Positions 28,322-37,874 of a stretch of 64,000 bases of DNA are shown piece by piece. The stretch covers positions 1-64,000 of the forward strand of contig NZ_MKJY01000144.1 of assembly GCF_001942465.1 (NCBI RefSeq), in the 5' to 3' direction. A model generated the notes under the pieces. The model saw only the letters and a list, made by a program, of their open reading frames with translations, was not told where the DNA came from and searched no databases. How positions within the stretch are numbered: the stretch's first letter is position 1; the number at the start of each line of letters is the position of its first letter. The position numbers and the translations under genes are program-made. The stretch is from Actinomadura sp. CNU-125. GTDB taxonomy: Bacteria; Actinomycetota; Actinomycetes; Streptosporangiales; Streptosporangiaceae.

Positions 28322-29619
28322 CCGGCAAGGTCGTGAAGTGAGACTGTGACCTGCTGGTTCGCAGGCCCAGTAGGCGGGTTTGGGTGTTCGCGAGTGGCGG
28401 GTGGGCCCCGCGCGGTTCGATGGAAGTTCTGACGCTCACCATCGCCGCTGACAGGACCCACCCGCCGATGACATCTTCCCCTGTTTCCGCCGCCCGCGGC
28501 CAGTATCTGCTGGATCTGCTCGCGCAGGTTCCCGATCCCCGCAAGCGCCGCGGCCGGCGCCACACCCTGGTCGGCGTGCTCGCGGTGGGGATCGTGGCAG
28601 TGGTGGCCGGATCGCGGTCGTTCGCCGCGATCGGGCAGTGGGCCGCCGACGCCGGTGACCAGGTGTTGGACGCGCTGGGCGCGACCCGCGGGCCGGCGGA
28701 CGAATCGACGTTCCGGCGGGCGTTCGCCGCCCTGGATGCCGGAACGCTGGACGCGGTCCTGGGCGCCTGGCTGTGGACCCGGGCCGCCCGCGTGGGCGGC
28801 CGGATGGTGATCGCGGTCGACGGCAAGACCGTCCGGGGCGCCAAGCGCAAGGGCGGCAAAGCGCCGCATCTGGTCGCGGCCCTGGCGCACGGCGCCGGTG
28901 CGGTGCTCGGACAGGTCCAGGTCGCGGCGAAGTCCAACGAGATCCCCGCCGTCCGGGACCTGCTGCGGGCCCTCCCCGACCTGACCGGAGCAGTGATCAC
29001 CATGGACGCGCAGCACACGCAGACCGACACCGCCGAACCGGTCGTCGGCCGGGACGCGGACTACGTGATGACGGTGAAGGGCAACATGCCCGGGCTGTAC
29101 CGGCGGCTGAAGAGGCTGCCCTGGGCCCAGGTGCCGGCGGTCTCGACGGTGACCACGGGCCGGGGCCGCCGGACCCGCCGCACGATCAAGGTCGCCGCCG
29201 CCCCGGCATGGACCGGGTTCACCGGCGCGGCGCAGGTCGCCCAGCTGCGCAGGACCGTCACCCGGCGCGGCAAGAAGACGGTCGAGGTGGTCTACCTGGT
29301 CACCAGCGCCGACGGCCGGGCCGCCGGCCCGGCGACGCTCGCGTCGTGGGTGCGAGGGCATTGGCACATCGAGAACCGGCTGCACTGGGTCCGGGACGTC
29401 ACCTACCAGGAGGACAAGTCGCTGGTCAGGACCGCGAACGCGCCCCGCGTGATGGCCACGCTGCGCAGCCTGGCGATCAGGCTGCTCCGCCTGGCCGGGC
29501 ACGGCTACATCGCCGCCGCCAACCGGCACCACGCCCGCGACCCGCAACGCGCCGTCACACTGCTCCAGACAACATGAACGACAGCCCCAGGTCACACCCT
29601 CATTTCACGACTTTGCCGG
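28322..29619 (+). mobile_element. ISAs1-family insertion sequence
   Basis: Terminal inverted repeats: CCGGCAAGGTCGTGAAGTGA at 28322 and, on the other strand from about 29619, CCGGCAAAGTCGTGAAATGA. A single intact transposase gene lies between them. A G-rich stretch (GCGGGGTAT) occurs just outside both ends, but at unequal distances, so I do not call it a target duplication. Confidence 0.88.
28468..29577 (+). CDS. ISAs1-family transposase
   Basis: About 369 residues from ATG 28468. The N-terminal part (LLDLLAQVPDPRKRRGRRHTL, then AVVAGSRSFAAIGQW) and the catalytic part with AVDGKTVRGAKRKGG, ITMDAQHTQTDTA, DYVMTVKGNMP and HWHIENRLHWVRDVTYQED are the family's marks; the acidic residues in these boxes form the DDE site. 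An ATG at 28420 is a possible earlier start. The gene is uninterrupted, so the element may be active. Confidence 0.9.
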   Translation: MTSSPVSAARGQYLLDLLAQVPDPRKRRGRRHTLVGVLAVGIVAVVAGSRSFAAIGQWAADAGDQVLDALGATRGPADESTFRRAFAALDAGTLDAVLGAWLWTRAARVGGRMVIAVDGKTVRGAKRKGGKAPHLVAALAHGAGAVLGQVQVAAKSNEIPAVRDLLRALPDLTGAVITMDAQHTQTDTAEPVVGRDADYVMTVKGNMPGLYRRLKRLPWAQVPAVSTVTTGRGRRTRRTIKVAAAPAWTGFTGAAQVAQLRRTVTRRGKKTVEVVYLVTSADGRAAGPATLASWVRGHWHIENRLHWVRDVTYQEDKSLVRTANAPRVMATLRSLAIRLLRLAGHGYIAAANRHHARDPQRAVTLLQTT

Positions 29620-29844
29620 GGCCCTGGGCGGGGTATGAGGCCCTTTTCTCGGCATTCGATCGCCATCATTTTCCAGTTCCTGTCCGGCAGGCTGGCGGTA
29701 AAGTTCTCGCCCGTGCGGTTCAGCGGGACTGATCGCCTGTAAGTTTGCGGACCCGCGCTGGATGATGCCCAACCACCCAGCCCGAGAGACAAACGGACAT
29801 CAACCGGACCGACTGTCGACGATCAAGCGAACACCACTGTGAAT

Positions 29845-30075
29845 GTGGGGCTCCAAGACATCGTTGACACTCTGGCTTCAGGGCTTTCTTGACGGGCTCA
29901 GCCGTGACTTGACGGTTTCAGGAGATCTTCGGCGGGCGCGCACCGGCCGAGTTGACGTGCGTGACACGACACCGTCCTCGGCTTCGGTAACGGCATCGAC
30001 CTGCATGTCCTTGAGGCGCGGGAAGAGTAGATCGACGCAGCAGCAGGGGTTCTCGCTCGTGCGGGCATGCAGCAC
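29845..30075 (-). mobile_element. IS remnants (IS481-like end and ISL3-like N-terminus)
   Basis: From 29845 the plus strand reads GGCTCCAAGACATCGTTGAC and further TCTTGACGGG, similar to the left end of the IS481 element at 18507. The minus strand of 29900-30050 encodes [20 protein letters not shown], like the start of ISL3-type transposases. Neither is complete. The rest of 29620-30384 shows no gene. Confidence 0.45.
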
Positions 30076-30384
30076 AATGCCCTCGCGGCCGCTCGTGGGG
30101 ATCAGTTCCGGGACGAACCAGATCCTGGCGATGCGGCCGCTCTCCTACGCGGAGTGTTACTCAACTGCGATCGGCCCGTCCCGGCCTCCAGGACGCACAC
30201 TCTGTGACCGCTTCACGGAATTGAGTCAGATCCGCTTCTCGCGGTCACAACCATCACGGTCATGCAAATGACGAAGACTGTGATCTCGGGCTGCGAAGCC
30301 GCAAGGGGCTGGTCGCCACTCGGGCCCTAATTCTCTTCCACGGTGCCGGTTGGGCTATTTGGTGGCGCCGAGAAAAAGCCGGGA

Positions 30385-31194
30385 CTAACTGAGGAGGTCG
30401 AGAGCCCTTCGAGCTTGTCGCTGCACCGTTCCTGGTGGATTGCGATTATGGCCGGGACTGTCGGGCAGCAGCGCTAGGAGCCAGTACAATGCCAGGAGTC
30501 GGCGACAGTCGTGCAGGCGCCGGGCCTGGGCCGGCGAAGGTTCAAAACAAGACATAACCCATTCGGCGTCTATCCCCGCGCCGACCCATACTGACACGTG
30601 CTCCACCACTTCCGCCAACTCGAACCATCGATCGCTGCGGCCGGCGTACTCGAAGTCGATGGCCCGTACCTTTTCCCCATCCCACAGATAATTTGCCGCA
30701 TTGCCGTCACCACTGCCGAGAACCGGCTCAACCTCCACCGCCAGCCGGTCCAACTGTGGTTGCGCTAGCCAGTGCGAACCTACCCTTAATGCGTCGACCA
30801 CTAAGGCGTCGGAGCCGAGTCGTGGTTCCTGTCCGTACGCGTTGCGCAGCCCCGCGATGAACTCCGGCGCGGTTCCCGCCCTGGCCGGCACGCTGGCAAG
30901 AACATTCTGCGGCACCGAATCCTGCATTCTGCGGAGCGCCCCGGCCATCGCCTCGGCTTGCTCCCGCGTTGCCAGCGCCTGCAACGGCACGCCAGGAAGC
31001 CTGCTCATCACCACGTATGGCGGATCGGCCGCCAAGTCGGCCTCCAGCGGTCGTGGAGCGAGATCGGGAGCGTACCTTTCCAGCAAATTCAGTGTTCGCC
31101 ACTCCCGTATCGACGCATCTTGTGCCCGAACCTGGTAGGTTTTCACGACCACATTGGCCTTGAGGGTGACGTCATGCGTGTTCGGTGCGCTCAC
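30385..31194 (-). CDS. APH/choline-kinase-fold phosphotransferase (copy A)
   Basis: A 269-residue protein whose ATG overlaps the stop of the ligase gene by four bases. The fold shows in VVKTYQVRAQDASIREWR, PYVVMSRLPGVPLQAL and the catalytic loop GSGDGNAANYLWD followed by the metal site AIDFEYAGRSDRW. In the usual H-G-D-x-x-x-x-N loop the histidine is replaced by serine; the Asp and Asn remain. It is a paralogue of the gene at 45590-46468, with matching REWR.L, LAPRPL and MSRLPG segments. It could phosphorylate an intermediate or protect the producer by modifying the product. It is the last gene of the leftward cluster. Confidence 0.75.
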   Translation of the reverse strand: MSAPNTHDVTLKANVVVKTYQVRAQDASIREWRTLNLLERYAPDLAPRPLEADLAADPPYVVMSRLPGVPLQALATREQAEAMAGALRRMQDSVPQNVLASVPARAGTAPEFIAGLRNAYGQEPRLGSDALVVDALRVGSHWLAQPQLDRLAVEVEPVLGSGDGNAANYLWDGEKVRAIDFEYAGRSDRWFELAEVVEHVSVWVGAGIDAEWVMSCFEPSPAQARRLHDCRRLLALYWLLALLPDSPGHNRNPPGTVQRQARRALDLLS

Positions 31195-32753
31195 CCGCGT
31201 TCCTCCGTTTCGCTGTCCGCGAGCATGCTCGCGAGCTGAGTCCTGGTTATTCTGCGGCGGATCTTTCCTATGTCTGACCGCGGGATCCGTTCGGTGAGCG
31301 AAAAGGACCCAGGTATCTCGTCGGCTGCGAGTGCAGCCGCACAGTGTCGCCGGAATTCGGGGATGCTGATGACTCTGCCTGGCGTCGGCACCACCATGGC
31401 GTGCAAACTGGGACGGGCTGCGGGATCCTCGACGATGAACGTGAGGCAGTCATTTACATCCGGGTGGCCGTGTATGACGGAGTCGACCTTCGCCGGGGTG
31501 ACGATTGTCCCGTCGACCGTGACCTGGTCTTTTTCTCGACCGGCGAGGAAAAGGTACCCCTCGTCATTCATCCAGCCCAGGTCGCCAAGGCTCTGATCCC
31601 CACTGGCCAGCCGGTCGAGCCAAGGGCGCGTAAGTTCCTCGTTTTCCGTGGAGGCGAAGAATACTCGGCCCACTTCGCCGGGCTCGCAGACCGTGCCGTC
31701 CTTCTTGCGGATCGTGATAGCGGGATAAAAAGCACGGCCAACGGTCCCGGGGTACTTTAGCCATTCGTTGCCGTCAACGAATGTCGAGCCCACCAACTCG
31801 GTTGCAGAGTACGTTTCGAAGACCCGGTCGGGTGAAAGTAGATCGATCCACGCCCGCTTGACATATGCGGGACAGGGACCCGCACCGTGCAATAGCCCAC
31901 GGAGAGAGCGAAGGGAGGATGTAAGGTCGGTCTCCACATCGAGCATTTCCCGCATGTGCATGGGTGTGGTCATCAGCCACTCTATGACATGATGCTTGAT
32001 GATCGCCAGGGTTTGCCTCGGCTCGAAGCTCTTCTGCAACACCGTCGTGCAACCGCCGAGCACACCCTCGAGCAATGTGAAGAACGAAGGCAGATGGTAG
32101 ATGGAGGAGATGATGAGTTGTCGTTGACCGGAACGCCACCCCGCCTTCGCAAACATCAGATTGGGTACGTTGTTGTTCACGTCTCCGAGAGGGTGGGAGT
32201 GTGTTATAACCTTAGCGCTTCCGGTCGAGCCGGACGAGGTGAGAATGAACATGGGCCGTCCCCCGGACGGGTCGGCGATGTGTCCGCTGTTCGCGGTGCT
32301 GCCCGGGGTCCGGCACTCCTCCACCGGTCCCCTCTTCGCTGAAGCGGTGACCTTCATCGATTTTTCCAGGTCCGCCGCACATACCGGTTCTCCGTACCGT
32401 TCCCGCACTGTCCGCAAGATCGGCGTCTGAAATTCTCGGTCACCGTGGATGCTTAGCGCTAGCACCGGAATATTAGCATAGATACACGAAATGATCACTA
32501 TTGCTGTTGGCGTGTCGGCGGCTGCTTTGAGATAGACCACCGGATCTTTGGTGTGACGCGCCACCCGTGAAATCGAATCGGCCTTCGCTTCGACGGCCGA
32601 TTTCAAGTCACGCCAGTTCACACGGTCCTCGCTACCGAACTCGTCGATGCCGATAAGGGCATCGCCCTCGGGGCGACTCGACGCCATCTGTATCAGCTTC
32701 TCTTTCAGCATACGGGCCGTAACGCCTGTGTCACTGATGGTGGGCTCTTTCAT
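31191..32753 (-). CDS. adenylate-forming ligase (AMP-binding enzyme)
   Basis: About 520 residues from ATG 32753, which follows the stop of the ABC gene by one base and has GAGAGGA upstream. The ANL family is shown by FILTSSGSTGSAKVITHSH (phosphate loop, near residue 174), ETYSATELVGS, GDLGWMNDEGYLFLAGREKD and the C-terminal lysine motif RSDIGKIRRR. It activates a carboxylic acid as acyl-AMP and passes it to CoA, a carrier or an amine. No carrier-protein gene is seen nearby, so amide formation or CoA ligation are both open. Co-transcribed with the exporters and an APH-like gene. Confidence 0.85.
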   Translation of the reverse strand: MKEPTISDTGVTARMLKEKLIQMASSRPEGDALIGIDEFGSEDRVNWRDLKSAVEAKADSISRVARHTKDPVVYLKAAADTPTAIVIISCIYANIPVLALSIHGDREFQTPILRTVRERYGEPVCAADLEKSMKVTASAKRGPVEECRTPGSTANSGHIADPSGGRPMFILTSSGSTGSAKVITHSHPLGDVNNNVPNLMFAKAGWRSGQRQLIISSIYHLPSFFTLLEGVLGGCTTVLQKSFEPRQTLAIIKHHVIEWLMTTPMHMREMLDVETDLTSSLRSLRGLLHGAGPCPAYVKRAWIDLLSPDRVFETYSATELVGSTFVDGNEWLKYPGTVGRAFYPAITIRKKDGTVCEPGEVGRVFFASTENEELTRPWLDRLASGDQSLGDLGWMNDEGYLFLAGREKDQVTVDGTIVTPAKVDSVIHGHPDVNDCLTFIVEDPAARPSLHAMVVPTPGRVISIPEFRRHCAAALAADEIPGSFSLTERIPRSDIGKIRRRITRTQLASMLADSETEERG

Positions 32754-32754
32754 T

Positions 32755-34656
32755 TTACGGTCCTCTCTTGTCTGTTGCATCATCGGAAGCGTCTCGTCCG
32801 GTTTGTGGGGATGGAAGATCTCCCGTATCCGGGCCTGTCCCGCCGGATCGTGGTGGCCTGCCGTTCGATCCTTCCTCCTCGACGCGGTACCCCTCCGCTT
32901 GGGCTCGGTACAGGCCTGCGTACAGTCCACCGGCATCGAGGAGCTGGCTGTGGCTGCCCTCCTCCACTACCCGGCCGGCGTCGAGGACGACGATGCGGTC
33001 GGCCATGTGCACTGTTGAGAAACGGTGCGATACAAGCAAGGTGATAGCGCCGGTGCGTGCCGCGGTGCGGCGGGCCTGTGCCGCGAAACGCCCGAAGACA
33101 TCGTGTTCGGCATGCGGGTCGAGGGCGGAGGTCGGCTCGTCGAAGACGAGCAGGAGCGGCTGCTCGCGCATGCTGCCGCGAGCGAGCGCCATTTTCTGCC
33201 ATTGCCCGTGGGACAGTTCGACTCCGTCGAAGAGTTCGCCGAGTTGGGTGTCCGGTCCGTCGGGGAGTGCCTCGAGCAGGTCCGCGGCGCCCGCGTGCTC
33301 GCTCGCCCTGGCTACCGCGGCGAGATCATCGAGGTGCGGCAGGTCGCCGACGCCAACGGTATGGCGAGCAACGAGCTCGAGTTTCGCGAAATCCTGAAAA
33401 GTTCCGCTGCAACGCGCGGCCCAGGAATCGGGAGCTAGTTCGGACAGTCGTTCTTCGTCGATATGGATTTCTCCGTGTGCCGGCTGATACAAGCCCGTTA
33501 TCAGCTTGACCAGCGTGGACTTGCCGGCTCCGTTGGGACCGACCAGGCCGATGACCGAACCGGCCGGGAAGAACAGGTCGACGTCGCGCAGAGCGGGCCT
33601 TTCCGCGCCGTGGTGGCGAAACGTTAGTTGTTCGACGCGAAGGCCCGAGCGCAGGCGCTCCGGCGGTAGTCGGCTGCCCCGGGGCCGGTGATCCGCGTAG
33701 TCTCGCAGCCACAGATAGTGGTCGATGATGTGACGGGCCGCCCCCATGCGTCGCATTCCGTTCAGGGTGGCGGCGATCTGCTGGCGGAGCTGTGTGCCGA
33801 GGGTGACGATCATGACGACATCGCCAGCGGTGGCGCGTCCCTGCTTCACCAGATGCGCCGTCACGGTGAGCGCCGCCGCGAGACCGGCTGCGAAGCACAC
33901 CCAGCCAAGCATCTGTAGGACGGTGCCGCGCACCCGGGCGGCGGCCTCGCGCTCGGTAAGTTCGTCCCACAGACGCCCAGCCCGGCGGCTGAGATCCTCG
34001 TCGGATCCGGCGATCCTCAGTTCCATAGCCGGTTCCGGCTCGAGGCACAGCTCATGAAGGCTGATTTCAAGGCGATGCTGCTCAGCCGTCAGGTCCTTGA
34101 CGCGATTCACGATCTGTTCGGCTCGGTTGCCGAACCACAGCGGGGGCACCGCGCAGAGTGCCAGCAACGCCAGTACCGGGTGAACGGTGCCGAGCAACCA
34201 CAAGCTCAGTGCCAAGCTCAGCACCGAGGTCGCCGTTTCGGCGACCGTCCAGCAGAAGGCTGCGAGGCCGTGTGCCCCGTTCAGGGTTAGCGAGAGGCGG
34301 TTGAGGTACTCGGGGTTCTCCAAGTGCTCGATGGACGCGATGCGTCCGGTGCGGCGCAGCAGATTGTGGCTGAGCACGAGCACGACCTGGTCGTTGAGCA
34401 GGTGGCTGAGATTCGCTCGATATCGGTTGAGTACCACGGCCGTGGTGTGCGAAAGCACCCCGACGATCACCGCGGCGGCAATTCCGGAGGTCGAACGCAT
34501 TCCGGCGGAATCCACGAGCCAGCGCTGGCTCAGCCCTACACCCGCCACCCCGCCAGGGAGGACGACCGACACCACCGCGATCTTCCAGACCGCGGCCCGA
34601 TCCGCCTGACAGGCCAGCGCCAGTAGTTCGCGGGCCGCCCCGAGTAGTCGTCTCAC
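32755..34656 (-). CDS. ABC exporter half-transporter (membrane plus ATPase)
   Basis: 633 residues with fused domains. The N-terminal 320 residues hold about six membrane helices (IAVVSVVLPGGVAGVGL, VLSLALSLWLLGTVHPVLALL, GWVCFAAGLAAALTVTAHLV). The ATPase has Walker A LVGPNGAGKSTLVKLITGLY, signature LSHGQWQKMALARG, Walker B LLVFDEPTSALDPHAEH and H-loop LLVSHRFSTVH. ATG 34656 overlaps the stop of the neighbouring ABC gene, so the two probably form a heterodimer that exports the cluster's product or confers self-resistance. The signature serine-glycine is LSHGQ instead of LSGGQ, a hint that one ATP site of the pair is degenerate. Confidence 0.9.
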   Translation of the reverse strand: MRRLLGAARELLALACQADRAAVWKIAVVSVVLPGGVAGVGLSQRWLVDSAGMRSTSGIAAAVIVGVLSHTTAVVLNRYRANLSHLLNDQVVLVLSHNLLRRTGRIASIEHLENPEYLNRLSLTLNGAHGLAAFCWTVAETATSVLSLALSLWLLGTVHPVLALLALCAVPPLWFGNRAEQIVNRVKDLTAEQHRLEISLHELCLEPEPAMELRIAGSDEDLSRRAGRLWDELTEREAAARVRGTVLQMLGWVCFAAGLAAALTVTAHLVKQGRATAGDVVMIVTLGTQLRQQIAATLNGMRRMGAARHIIDHYLWLRDYADHRPRGSRLPPERLRSGLRVEQLTFRHHGAERPALRDVDLFFPAGSVIGLVGPNGAGKSTLVKLITGLYQPAHGEIHIDEERLSELAPDSWAARCSGTFQDFAKLELVARHTVGVGDLPHLDDLAAVARASEHAGAADLLEALPDGPDTQLGELFDGVELSHGQWQKMALARGSMREQPLLLVFDEPTSALDPHAEHDVFGRFAAQARRTAARTGAITLLVSHRFSTVHMADRIVVLDAGRVVEEGSHSQLLDAGGLYAGLYRAQAEGYRVEEEGSNGRPPRSGGTGPDTGDLPSPQTGRDASDDATDKRGP

Positions 34657-36559
34657 CGCGCCGCCCCTCGCCGATCTTCCATCCCTGCGTCGAACCGGGA
34701 CGCCTGCAGCCGGAACAACTCGGCGTAATCGCCGTTTCGCCGCATCAGTTCCGGATGGGTGCCGCTTTCGGTGATGCGGCCGGCACTCAGGACCGCGATG
34801 CGGTCGGCATTCCGGACGGTCGACAACCGGTGCGATATCAGGATGACCGTGGTCCCGCGTACGGCTCTGACGACGCGGTCATAGAACTCGGCTTCCGCCT
34901 CCACGTCCAACTGGGCCGTGGGTTCGTCGAGGACGATCACCGAGCGCCCGCGGCGCACTGCGTACAGAGCGCGTGCGATCGCCGTCCTCTGCCATTGGCC
35001 GCCCGAGAGGTCGGCGGCCCCTTCCCACAGGACGGTGTCGAGCCGGCCGGGGAGGGAGTCGACCTGAGGCCGCATGCCGGAGATGTCGAGGACGTCCGCG
35101 ACAGCCTGATCGCTTGCGGGCAGTTCCGGTGCCGACAAGGTGATGTTGTCCCGGACGGTGGCCGGATACCGGACGAAGTCCTGCAGGACCACCGTGACTT
35201 GGCGCCGCCAGTCCTTGATATCGATGTCCGGCAATGCCCTGCCGGCGATGGTGATTCGTCCGCGGTCGGGTTCGTGCATGCCGGCGAGGAGCCGGATCAG
35301 CGTCGATTTGCCGGCCCCGTTGACGCCCACGATGGCCAGCACCTCTCCTGGCCCGACCTCCAACGAGAGCCGGTCGAGCACCGGCGATCCGACGCCCGGA
35401 TAGGCGAAGCTCACATCCTCGAACCGGACGAGCGGTGGCCGGGAGCCCGCGCCCGGGAATACCCCACTGGTCGCACGGCCTCGGGAGGTGCACCGGTGCT
35501 CCCCGTCCCGTACTCCGCCTCGAGCCGGTGCAGGGCGCGGGCCGCGCCCGCGCCGTACTCGATGTCGAACGCTTCGAAGCCCATGCTCCCGATCTGGAAG
35601 ATGCCCCATGCCGCCGTCAGGCAGGTGGCCACGCCACTCGGATCGAGGTTTCCGAAACCTGCGGCCATGCCAGGGATGAGCAGCGCGCCCAGTGCGGACC
35701 CCGTGACCAGGACCACCGTGAGCCCCTGGCTGCGGGTCACGAACCGCCGGGCGGAGGCGTTCTGGTCGACCCAGCCCCTGTGCAGGCTCAGCCTGCGCCG
35801 CAGCACCCATTCCACAAGACCGAAGAGGCGGACCTCCTTGGCACCCTCCTTCCCGCGGGCCAGCGCCGCCCAGTACTCGGCCTGCCGTTGCTGGAGTGCT
35901 CCGCTGTCACCGACGTGGGCTAGATACAGCAGGTGACGACGGATGATCGCGCGAACCAGCAGCGAGGCGACCAGCAGGCACAGGGCGAGGGCGGGGAACC
36001 AGGCGGCGAGCACGAGCGTTGAGGCCACCGCCGCGCAGACACGTGAGAGCAGGAGCAGTTGCCCGGCCACGGCCGTCCCGGCGGAGCGGACCCGCCAGGT
36101 GAACGCCGCGTCGCTGGAGCGGGTGGCATCGGCACGGAAACCCTGCGCACCGAGGTGCGCCACGCCGCGGGGCAGGAACGCGAGGTGACGGACTCTGCGC
36201 CGTACCGCGCCGTCGATGTCCCGGGCCACCAGGATGCTGCAGTGGGCGGACAGTGCCTCGGCCAACTGCTGCCCGAGCAGGGTCGCCACCACCAGCAGCA
36301 GGGGACCGGCCACCGCACCCGTATCGGCGGCCGCGCTCACCGCGTGGACGAGCTCTCCGGTGGCCAGGGCTGTGGCGGGCGGAGCGGCCGCCGCGGCGGC
36401 CAGTGTCGCGATCAGGCATCCCGCGCGCCATCTCCCGGCCGCGGGCAGGAGGGACAGCAGCTGGCGACGTTCCGCCAGTAGCGCGCGGACCGCCGACCAG
36501 CTGGCCGAACTCGCGATACTCTCCGCTTTCAGGGCCGCGTGATAGGGGCTCTTCCGCAC
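34653..36559 (-). pseudogene. ABC exporter half-transporter, frameshifted between membrane and ATPase domains
   Basis: Starting at ATG 36559, the membrane part (LIATLAAAAAAPPATALATG, ALAVGPLL-type helices, LVLAAWFPALALCLLVASLLV) runs to about EAVRPVG at 35465. The frame then changes; the next frame continues VFPGAGSRPPLVRFEDVSF with Walker A IVGVNGAGKSTLIRLLAG, signature LSGGQWQRTAIARAL, Walker B VIVLDEPTAQLDVEAEAEF and H-loop LISHRLSTVRNADR. One base missing in a G run restores a single 635-residue protein. No start codon suits a separate ATPase, so I read this as one gene, probably intact in life. It pairs with the downstream ABC gene. Confidence 0.85.
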
Positions 36560-36662
36560 TACATATCACTCCCCGGGGGCCGGCACGGGCGGCGTTGCCA
36601 TCGGCCGGAGGGTTCCGTGGGCGCAGTCCCATCGGGAGAAAAACCGCGCCGCGCCAAGATAT

Positions 36663-37828
36663 TCAACTGACCTTGCGGACGGCGGAGTCGATGGCCTCGG
36701 CGATCATCTGGTTTTCGGTCGTGCTCATGAGGGGATGAAGCGATGGGCACAGAAGCCGTTCGGCCACTTCGTCGGTCAGTGGGGCATCCTGACCCAGGGT
36801 GGCTTCCCGCACCATCGGGTGCGTGACGTATGTCTGGGGATCGGCCACGATGCAGCCCACACCATATTCTCTTTCCAGGATTTCAATCAATCGGTCCCGG
36901 CGGCGCCGCGCCACTCCGGCGGAACCAGGACCGAATAGCGGTAGTACACGTGCTGCCGGTCCGCGTGCTCGTACGGCAAGGAAAGTGGAACCGTGTTATC
37001 CAGCCATTCATTGCGCTGCCGGGCGAGATGAATTCTTCGCTCGTTCATGGCATCGAGACGGCGCAGTTGCACGAGTCCCACCGCGGCCTGCGCCTTGGAC
37101 ATCTTGAGATTGGTGCCCCAGTGAATGTTCTTGCCGAACGACCGAAGCCTCCGCAGTCGCGCCGCCAGCGAAGCGTCATCGGTGGTCACCATGCCGCCCT
37201 CGCCGAGGGTCGTCATGAGCTTCTTGCTCTGAAAGCTGAAGACGGTCGCCCATCCGAGGCTCCCGACTCTGCGCCCGTTGTACGTCGCTCCGCAGGCGCG
37301 TGCGGCGTCTTCGATGACCAGCGGCGGCCCGAACTCGGGATGGGGATTGCGCGCGGCGATGTCGAGCAGTGCGTCGATATCGGCAGCCAGCCCGTTCATA
37401 TGGGTGGCCAGGATGGCCCTGGTCTTGGATGTGATTACCCTTTCCACATCCTGTGGATCGAGGTTGAGGGTGGCGGGGTCGGGTTCGCACAGGACGAGTC
37501 GTCCACCGCTGCCCAGTACGCTGACATGTGCACCGACGAAGTTGATTCCACAAGAGATGACCTCATCCTCAGCGCCCAGTTCGAGGGCTTTCAGTACCAT
37601 GTCGAGCGCGCTTCCGGCCCCGTTGTACGCGACCGCGTGCGCCGCGCCGACGAACCGGGCGAAGGCGTCCTCGAACTCCACCTCGCGATGCTTGGCGCGG
37701 AAGCCCACGCGCCAGTCCATGGATTCTCTGATGGCCGTGACGGCGGCGCCGATCTCTTCCTCGGTGTACCAGCCGCCGAGCGCGGGATCACGTGGGAAAC
37801 GCAGTTCGCCTTCATCGGTGCGAATCAT
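36663..37828 (-). pseudogene. DegT/DnrJ/EryC1-type PLP aminotransferase, frameshifted
   Basis: From ATG 37828: GAGSALDMVLKALELGAEDEV, VIEDAARACGATYNG, the PLP-lysine box FSFQSKKLMTTLGEGGM, then IHWGTNLKMSKAQAAVGLVQL and RYSVLVPPEWRGAA. Near 36900 the frame changes and continues RLIEILEREYGVGC and LCPSLHPLMSTTENQM to the stop at 36663; one G missing from a GGG run restores the gene at about 389 residues. These enzymes put an amino group on a keto-sugar or keto-cyclitol. With the dehydrogenase and isomerase next to it, it likely forms a three-step oxidation/amination module. Confidence 0.85.
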
Positions 37829-37874
37829 TTTTCCTTCTTCGGCTGCGATGTTGAGAGCGTCTTCTCAGCCACTT

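Noticed and set aside
28301-29641. A target duplication around the ISAs1 element
   Set aside because: The similar GCGGGGTAT stretches lie at different distances from the two ends and are not directly adjacent.
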